Of a stretch of 64,000 bases of DNA, positions 57,810 to 64,000 are shown one piece after another (position 1 is the first letter of the stretch; each line of letters begins with the position of its first letter). The position numbers were made by a program, and so were the translations under genes. A model generated the notes under the pieces. It ran no database searches. It was not told where the DNA came from and worked only from the letters and a program-made list of their open reading frames with translations. Source of the stretch: Sarcocystis neurona (lineage: Eukaryota; Apicomplexa; Conoidasida; Eucoccidiorida; Sarcocystidae); contig KL647298.1 of the NCBI GenBank assembly GCA_000727475.1, positions 1 to 64,000 on the forward strand, in the 5' to 3' direction.

Positions 57810-60800
57810 GTACAGATCTGCTTCTTTTGCTGCCGTGCTGCTCTGTTGCCTGTTCAAGTGGAACCACCTCTCTCTTTCCTGCTGCTCGCCAGCCTGCGGC
57901 TGCTGCATTCCTCGCCTCTATTCTTGCTTCTCTTTCTGCCTACTGCCCCCGCTGCTGCTGCTCTTCCGCCTCGTTGTTCTTCTGCTGGCGCTTCGTCTTT
58001 CTAGCCCGCTGCTGCCACTACTACTACTTCTACTACTACTACTGCTAAGTGGGTCTTGTTATTCTACTTGCGGCTGCTGTCTTCGCTTCTGCTGTCCCTG
58101 CTCCTGCTTTCTGTCTTTGCTGCTGCTGTCCCTGCTCCTGTTGTCTTGCCTGTTGCTGTCGTTGCTGCTTCGGTTCGTGTTGCTGCTGTCGGTGCTGCTG
58201 GTCTTATTGCTGCTGTCGCTGCTTCTGCTATTCTTGTTGCTGCTGTCGTTGCTGCTCCTGTTCTTGCCGCTGCTGTCCCTGCCGCTACTGTATTTGCAGC
58301 TGCTGTCCTTGCTGCTGTTGCTTCTTCGTAGTAGAGAGGGGCCGCCGTTTTTCCCGCTGCTGCTTCTTTGTAGACGCTGCTGTTGTTCCTCTGGCTGCTA
58401 TTGCTTATCCTTCTAATGCGGACGCTGGTGTTGCTGCTGGTCCACTACTTCTGCGTCTTCCCGCTCAACCGGTGCTGCTGCTGCGAGGCGCGTCTGTTCG
58501 CTCCTGCCTCTACTTCTGTTGTCTGCCTGCCTTTCTCAAGCTGTTGCGGGTGTCCGGTGCTGCTTTTTCTCTGCTTCGCTGCTGCCGCTGCTGCTGTTCT
58601 TCCCCTGCTGCTGGTGCTGCAGCAACTCTGCTTCCGTCTCCCCCCCTACTGCCGCTGCTGTTGGTGATTCCCTGCCGCTGCCTTTCTCTCCACACCGCTG
58701 TCGCTGCTGCTGTGCGGTCGTCCTGCTGTTGTGCGGTTGTCCCGCTACTGCCGTCTTCCCAGCCCAAGCTGCTGCTTCTGCTGCGGGCCCCGTCTGGGAC
58801 TGGGCTGGGCTGTGTGACTGCTGGCGGCGCTACTGCTGCTGCTGCTGCTGTTGCTCCTGTTGCTGTCGCGCCCCAGGTGGAGCCGCTGCTGGTCCTGGAG
58901 CTGCTGCAGCAGATGGTGATCGCGTTGGCGAATTACTGCGGCAGCAGCGCTTCGTCTAGAGGCAACGGGCTGCCGGTGGACGCTTCTTCGACGTTTCGCG
59001 CCGCCGCTGCTGCCTCTTCCGGCTCCTCCTCATCCTCCGCCTCCTCGGCTGCTGCTGCTGCTGCAGCTGCTGCTGCAGGCGTGGCGGCGGTGGGCGCAGG
59101 GGCCCAGGGCTTCTTCTCTGACATGTGGGGAGGCAGTGGCTACGGGGTCTCCTTCTCCACGTCTTCTGCTGCTGCTGCCGCTTCTTCGGCTGCTGCTGCT
59201 GCGTCTTCTGGGGGAAGGCTACTGCTGCTAACCGAAGACTCTCTGCGAGAAAGTTATTCCCTTGTCTTCGCGCTGCTCGATGAAATGTGCTGCTGCGGCT
59301 ACCCGGCGATCGTACAGCCGAACATTCTGCAGCTTGTCGTCAGCAAGCCGTCATTCCTAGACACTGCGATCAAACTCGTAAGGGCCGTCTCTCTTCCTTT
59401 CGCCATGCCTTTCCGTCTTCTCTTTTCTGCGTCGTCCCCACCTCCTCGGGTTCCGGCCGCCTTCGCACTGCTTTGCTGCTTTCTCTTCGTCATCGTCTCC
59501 CTTGGCGCACTGTCCCTGTCTCGTCTCCTCTTCGTGTCTCTCCGGCTGTCCCCCCCTTCTTTTCGGCGTCTCCTGTTCGTCTGCCCTTCCCTCTGCTGCT
59601 GGGGTCCTGCGATGCAAAGAGAAAGGGCAGGGAGGGACAGAAGCTCGCTGCGTCTTTTTCTGCATGCGCATGCAAACGACCTACCCGCGACGAGACGACC
59701 AGGCTCCTTTTCGGCAGCGGAGACAGAAGACAAAGCAGCAGCAGCAGCACGAGTAGTTTTCTCCCAAGTCCCACACCACAGAGAAAGTTCCACGCGATCG
59801 GAAGGTGTCCGTTTCTTTGATGGTCTTGCTTCTCGATTTGGGGGTCTCATTTGCCCAAGTTGCTTCTTTATAGCCCTGGACGCCTCCACCCTTCTTGAAC
59901 ACCTCCCCCCCAATATATATATGTATAGCTGTAGGGCTAATCGTTTCTCCCTCTACATATTCATATGTTCCACCGTCTATATACATATGCCTGCGCGCAT
60001 ATACGTCCCCCTCTACATATATTCATGTCTCGCAATGTATATATATAGACGTATATGCCTGCGCGCATATACGTCCCCCTCTACATATATTCATGTCTCG
60101 CAATGTATATATATAGATAGGCGTATACATTATATATATGTATTGAATTCCATTGCCTACGTAGATATCTCTAGGTATGGACCCTGAACGCAATACATAC
60201 GGATATATATACGTATACGCATGCACGCCTCTCTTTTTTACACGTCAATATCTCTCTCTATATATATATATACATGCATGTGTATACTCACGTACGTCTC
60301 CTCTCTCTTCCCACATATCAGTGTCTTTCCCTATATATATATATATATATTTACGTGTAGTTACGTATCTCAATATAAACATCTATATATATGTAGTGTG
60401 TATAGGTCGTCTATACGTCCAATGGTGTTTCGCAATATATGTATGTGTATTTGTCTCTATATGTGTATATCTCCTTCAAGATATAAGTACTGCTCGCAAG
60501 TATGTGTGTGTGTATGTGTTTCTCTGTATATGTATGTGTGTGAATGTATATGCGTATATGCTTCTCTCTCTGTGTCTTTACATGCAAATATTGACCGGCG
60601 TGTATGTGTACAGATATATATGTTCATGTACGTATATGTATGGGAGTATAGAGGTGGGGAACTTCTTTGTCCAGCAAAAGAGAAGGACCTGTGCAGACGA
60701 AAAGAAAAAGAGAGAAATAGAGATGAAGAGAAGTTCACGTGTGTGTGTGTGTGTGTGTGGGGACCTGTCCACATATATATCTTCGTGAGGCAGCAAATAA

Positions 60801-63800
60801 ACACATATATATGTGTGTTTGTCCGTGACTGTGTGTTCGTCTGAAAGGGGGGAGAAACGGGGAGATTCCCCTCCACTGGTTTACATTTCCCCTTCTTTTT
60901 CCCTTATTTGTGGCCACATGCGGTGCGGTCACATAGTGCCAGTCTCCATCTATATCCAAATGCATGCACAGACATAGAGAGATAGAAGAAGGGAGCTGCA
61001 GCCCCCCGAAAAGAGAGAGAAGAGGAGACACGGGAGACGGAGGTGGGTATTTTCGTGTTTGTGTCTCCCTGCGTATCTTCAGTGAAAGTCGTGGAGGGGA
61101 TCTCCACATATATGCCAACGTACATGTATGTGAAGACGCAGGGAGACGGAGAGATGGAGGGCAAAAAAGAAGGGGTGAAGCTCTGCATGCATGTGTGTGT
61201 GTGTGGATACCACTGTGAATGTGTAAAAATGCGTGGGGACGTGTCTGTAGCTGCTGAGAAATGTATGTGTGTGTGTCCCCAAGTGAGATTGATGTAAGAA
61301 ATGCATGCGCCTCTCTTTTGCAAGGCTACGTGACGAAATAAACGCATGCAGGGACACCAACACATATTTGTGTCTCCGTCTCCCCCCGTCTCCTTTTCTC
61401 TCTTTCTCTCTGCATTTCCTTCCTTTTCTGTCTGTCGATACATGTGTATGTACACGGTGTTCACATACCCGTCTCTCCCTATATATATATATATGTACAT
61501 GTTTTATATATATACATATGTATTTCTTTATGCGTACATACCCACCTATATGTATATATATATGTGTCTTTGTGACGAACATATATATACATATATTTAT
61601 ATACATGCATATGCGTCTCTACCCATACACATATCTCTCTTCTCTACACGCAAATTTCCCTCACGATATATATATGTATATGTAAGTTTATATATTTGTA
61701 TATGTATACATCTCTCCCTATATACAAGTATCTCTGTCAACGTATATATGTCCCTATATATATGCGCCTATACATTTACCTCTCCATATATATGTATATA
61801 TATGTACGTGCGCATATATGCATGTGTTGTGAAGAATGTGTTCTACGTGAAGAAGTTGGGGCCAATGAAGAACGAACTTACACTGACTGCTGATAAGTTA
61901 CGCAACTTCATAATTTACTTTAAAGTGTATGTACCTATGTGATGAACATACATCCATGTATATACTTATATGTAAATCTTGTACATGTGTATTCTATCTG
62001 TTTATATGTATATGTGATGCAGGGGCATGTATGTATGTAGCTATTCATATCGCTGTATATACCTATGTTTGTGTGTCTACGTGCACATATATGTAACACA
62101 TATGTATGTGCGCAGACGTATATATAATGTATCTGTGTATGTATCTGAATGGTGTATGCGTCTATGGATGAACATATATATGAAGGGAGATATATATGTC
62201 TATATGTAGAGAGAGGCACACGCATATATATACATGTATATATGTTGGTACGTAGATATAGATGTACGCGTTCCCACATGCGTATCTGTACGTACATCTG
62301 TACAGAACTATATATAATATGTGTCTATGTGTATAGGTATACATATATATGCATATTTGTCTATGTGTATATGTGTGAATACATATGTATATGTGTGTGT
62401 GTATATATATGTGGATGTGGTCGATGCTGCTTTTTCCCCGGTGTGGTGCGGGGCTGCAGGTGAACGGCTCTTCGCGCATGTTATCGTCGTTGGTCACTTC
62501 GATCGGCCTGCTGTCCTCCTCTGCTGCTACTGCTGCCGGAGGAGGAGGAGGAAGTGGGGGAGGGGGCGGATCGCGCGCTCCCCTTCCGCGGGCAGCAGCA
62601 GCAGTTGGAGCAGCATCCCCGGCTTCGCGTTCTCTTCTCTCTTTCTCTTCTGAACCCGGTAGGGTAGCGACGTTAGTTTCTTCGTGACGCATGCAGCAGC
62701 AGCAGCAGCAGTCGCAGCAGCAGGAGCAGCTACACGGGTGCCTGGCAATTACACTGCGTACGTAGCACGTGCGCGTCTCCGCTCCTCGGGAACGGAGGAG
62801 GGGGGAAGAGGGACGTGACGATAGATATTGAAATAACAAAAGAAGAACAGGCCGATGTATGTGAGTTTCTCTCTATCTACATATACGTGTATGTGTGTGT
62901 ATGAACATATATGTATCCTGCTATAACATGACTGTTCATTTACATAAATATACATAGGAGGAAATAGACACATACACATATGTACACACCTATACATACA
63001 ATGCATATATATGTATATAGGTACGCGCACATATACCCATCTATACGTATATATACACACACATATGCGTGTCTCTCTATATCTCCATATATATATATAT
63101 ATATGTAGAGACACATACACATACATTAATACACATACGTGTGACACATATCTATGCACATAGGCATGTGTGTCTTTCCATCTATATGTAGATATAGGGA
63201 GAGATGCATACAAATATGTGTCTACATCCTGCTATGTATATTATAAATGAGCATGCGTACACATATATACTTACGTACACATTCATATGCCCATACGCAT
63301 ATATATATATATATATATATACGTGGGTGCGGCAAAGTGCTTCTGTCGCAATGATGAGTTGGGCTGCTTTGTTTTCCTTTGCAATTTTTCAGGGGAGGGC
63401 ATGGGGTTGGGCAGCGGGCACGGGGAAGGCGCGGGCATCAGCGGCGCAGGCAGCAGCTGCTGGTGGCGCAGGGGGGGCGTCCGCTACGCCTCGCATGAAA
63501 TCTACGTAGATGTTGTCGAGAGAATTTCTGCCATTGTTGGAACGTAAGAGCTCTTCAAATTCTTCTCTGCCTCGTAGGGTCCTCCTCTACGCAGCTCCTG
63601 TTCCCCTTCTTCTCTCTCCTTCAAGTGTATATATATATGTACATACGTGTGTACATTTATAGATGGAAAGAGAGATAGACAACTGTAAGTTTTATTGCTG
63701 CGTCAACATATATGATGAGTACTGCTGCTAAGTTGACGTCGTGCGGTGAGACATATATGTATATAAATATATATATAGAGAGAGGGAGACACACGCACTT

Positions 63801-64000
63801 CCAGTGCTGCGACGCTCTGCTGCTACTTTGTTTTGCTGCCGCTGTTGCTATATTTTGCTGCTGCTACATTTTGCTGCTGCTACATTTTGCTGCTGCTGCT
63901 GCAACGCCTTGCTGTTTCTGCTGCTGCTGCTGGAACATTTTGCTGTTGCTGCTGGTGCTGCTGGAAGATTTTGCTGTTGCTGCTGGAAGATTTTGCTGCT
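57480..64000 (+). CDS. AP complex mu subunit, AP-3 mu-like (5' part, continues past the window)
   Basis: Exons are 57480-57809, 58877-59377, 62460-62658 and 63393-63543; phases agree (0/0, 0/0, 1/1) and the last ends in phase 2 before GTAAGAG. The N-terminus MESLFILNSSGTFLVEKHF matches the longin domain of mu subunits. It is followed by LPHVVENSRDHAVLF, VEPLLVLELLQQMVIALANY and YSLVFALLDEMCCCGYP. The element PNILQ followed by a KP-type segment and WRRGGVRYASHEIYVDVVE best fit AP-3 mu (NGFPL.TEPNIL.. and WR..DPKY.NNEVYVD). Adaptor mu subunits bind Tyr-based sorting signals and act on endosomal/Golgi vesicles; apicomplexan AP complexes serve secretory-organelle traffic. Large Gly/Ser and Ala/Ser inserts interrupt the longin domain. 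The rest of the mu-homology domain lies outside the window. AP-1 or AP-4 mu is a less likely alternative. Confidence 0.85.
57810..58876 (+). other. AP-3 mu-like intron 1, CTG-rich
   Basis: A 1,067-base intron dominated by CTG/CTT runs on the sense strand, with a (TAC)n patch near 58,016-58,044. The CTG runs leave all plus frames open (Leu/Cys/Ala-rich), which creates a spurious 712-codon ORF. Confidence 0.75.
58877..59377 (+). CDS. AP-3 mu-like exon 2 (longin C-terminal half, Ala/Ser insert)
   Basis: The acceptor is gcgccccag and the donor is AAACTC|GTAAGG; 167 codons. Conserved ends (VEPLLVLELLQQMVIALANY and DSLRESYSLVFALLDEM) flank a ~95-residue Ala/Ser/Gly insert containing QGFFSDMWGGSGYG. 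The insert falls at a loop between the two conserved longin helices. Confidence 0.85.
59987..60122 (+). repeat. 68-bp tandem duplication in the AP-3 mu-like intron
   Basis: Two nearly identical copies begin at 59,987 and 60,055 (atgcctgcgcgcatatacgt...). A more diverged partial copy lies just upstream. Confidence 0.85.
60130..62400. repeat. AT-rich simple sequence within the AP-3 mu-like intron
   Basis: TATA, GTGT and ACAT microsatellite with a purine-rich block (60,970-61,060 and 61,130-61,180). One more unique stretch at 61,825-61,940 carries no supported exon. Confidence 0.75.
62460..62658 (+). CDS. AP-3 mu-like exon 3 (linker)
   Basis: The acceptor is gggctgcag and the donor is CCCG|GTAGGG, phase 0 to 1. 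It reads VNGSSRMLSSLVTSIG and then a Gly/Ala/Ser linker. It corresponds to the variable stretch between the longin and mu-homology domains. Confidence 0.7.
63393..63543 (+). CDS. AP-3 mu-like exon 4 (start of mu-homology domain)
   Basis: The acceptor is gcaatttttcag and the donor is GGAAC|GTAAGA, phase 1 to 2. A Gly-rich start is followed by WWRRGGVRYASHEIYVDVVE-RISAIVG, which aligns with the W+..g.kY..NEvyvDvvE.idaii motif that opens the mu-homology domain. Confidence 0.85.
63800..64000 (+). repeat. CTG-rich tandem repeat at the window end
   Basis: Degenerate units of about 15-18 bases (tttgctgctgctacat and variants) in the sense strand of the intron after AP-3 mu-like exon 4. Confidence 0.8.

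Larger units (their letters stand above)
59378..62459 (+). other. AP-3 mu-like intron 2, AT-microsatellite-expanded
   Basis: 3,082 bases: pyrimidine-rich unique sequence (59,380-59,900), then TATA/ACAT/GTGT simple sequence with a 68-base duplication and purine-rich patches. No conserved exon is visible, and the flanking exons join in phase 0. Confidence 0.65.

Noticed and set aside
58049..60187. 712-codon plus-strand ORF
   Set aside because: It is a read-through of AP-3 mu-like intron 1 (CTG repeat), exon 2 and part of intron 2. Only 58877-59377 matches the family.
1..64000. Telomere-like TTTAGGG arrays, tRNA or rRNA genes, reverse-transcriptase or transposase motifs
   Set aside because: Looked for by eye on both strands and not found. 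A tRNAscan/Rfam search would be decisive.

Overview
The window looks like nuclear DNA of an Eimeria-type coccidian (Apicomplexa). CAG/CTG trinucleotide runs occur throughout. In open frames they encode long Gln, Ala or Ser tracts, as expected of Eimeria homopolymeric amino-acid repeats. Genes are intron-rich, and there is no operon structure and no ribosome-binding-site pattern. The CAG-rich gene segments alternate with long AT-rich simple-sequence blocks (TA, ACAT, GTAT and GA tracts, degenerate 65-200 bp tandem repeats). The species is not resolved. I recognised no rRNA, tRNA, CRISPR array or transposable element.

Layout. (1) About 2.8-15.4 kb, minus strand: an unidentified low-complexity (Ala/Gln/Ser) gene or genes with a 3.8 kb open exon, followed downstream by small candidate exons scattered through microsatellite DNA. 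(2) 17.9-46.45 kb, minus strand: one very long gene that I assembled by eye from eight exons with matching splice phases. It encodes a giant protein with EF-hands followed by a PPP-family Ser/Thr phosphatase domain in which almost every catalytic motif is altered (GDVRG, GNYVDGR, RGDRE, HGC, FSDP, RSRE). It is therefore a likely pseudophosphatase. Its introns are 1.2-4.1 kb of simple sequence, and one contains a 636-base assembly gap. (3) 46.5-56 kb: a poorly resolved stretch with CAG/CTG-rich probable coding pieces (about 48.9-51.4 and 52.5-53.7 kb), unique DNA and simple repeats. (4) About 56.0-57.4 kb, minus strand: an unidentified multi-exon gene. (5) 57.48 kb to the end, plus strand: the 5' part of a mu subunit of a clathrin-adaptor-like AP complex, closest by motif to AP-3 mu. 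Its longin domain and the start of the mu-homology domain are present, interrupted by Gly/Ser/Ala inserts and a 3.1 kb intron. It runs off the window.

The genes are not functionally linked in any way I can see. The shared theme is architecture: CAG-family repeats inside exons, CTG-rich sense strands in many introns, and introns swollen by AT microsatellites. ORF-only annotation therefore breaks real genes into pieces and calls repeat shadows as genes. All exon boundaries are by-eye splice predictions (GT..AG plus phase agreement plus family alignment) and have not been tested against transcripts.
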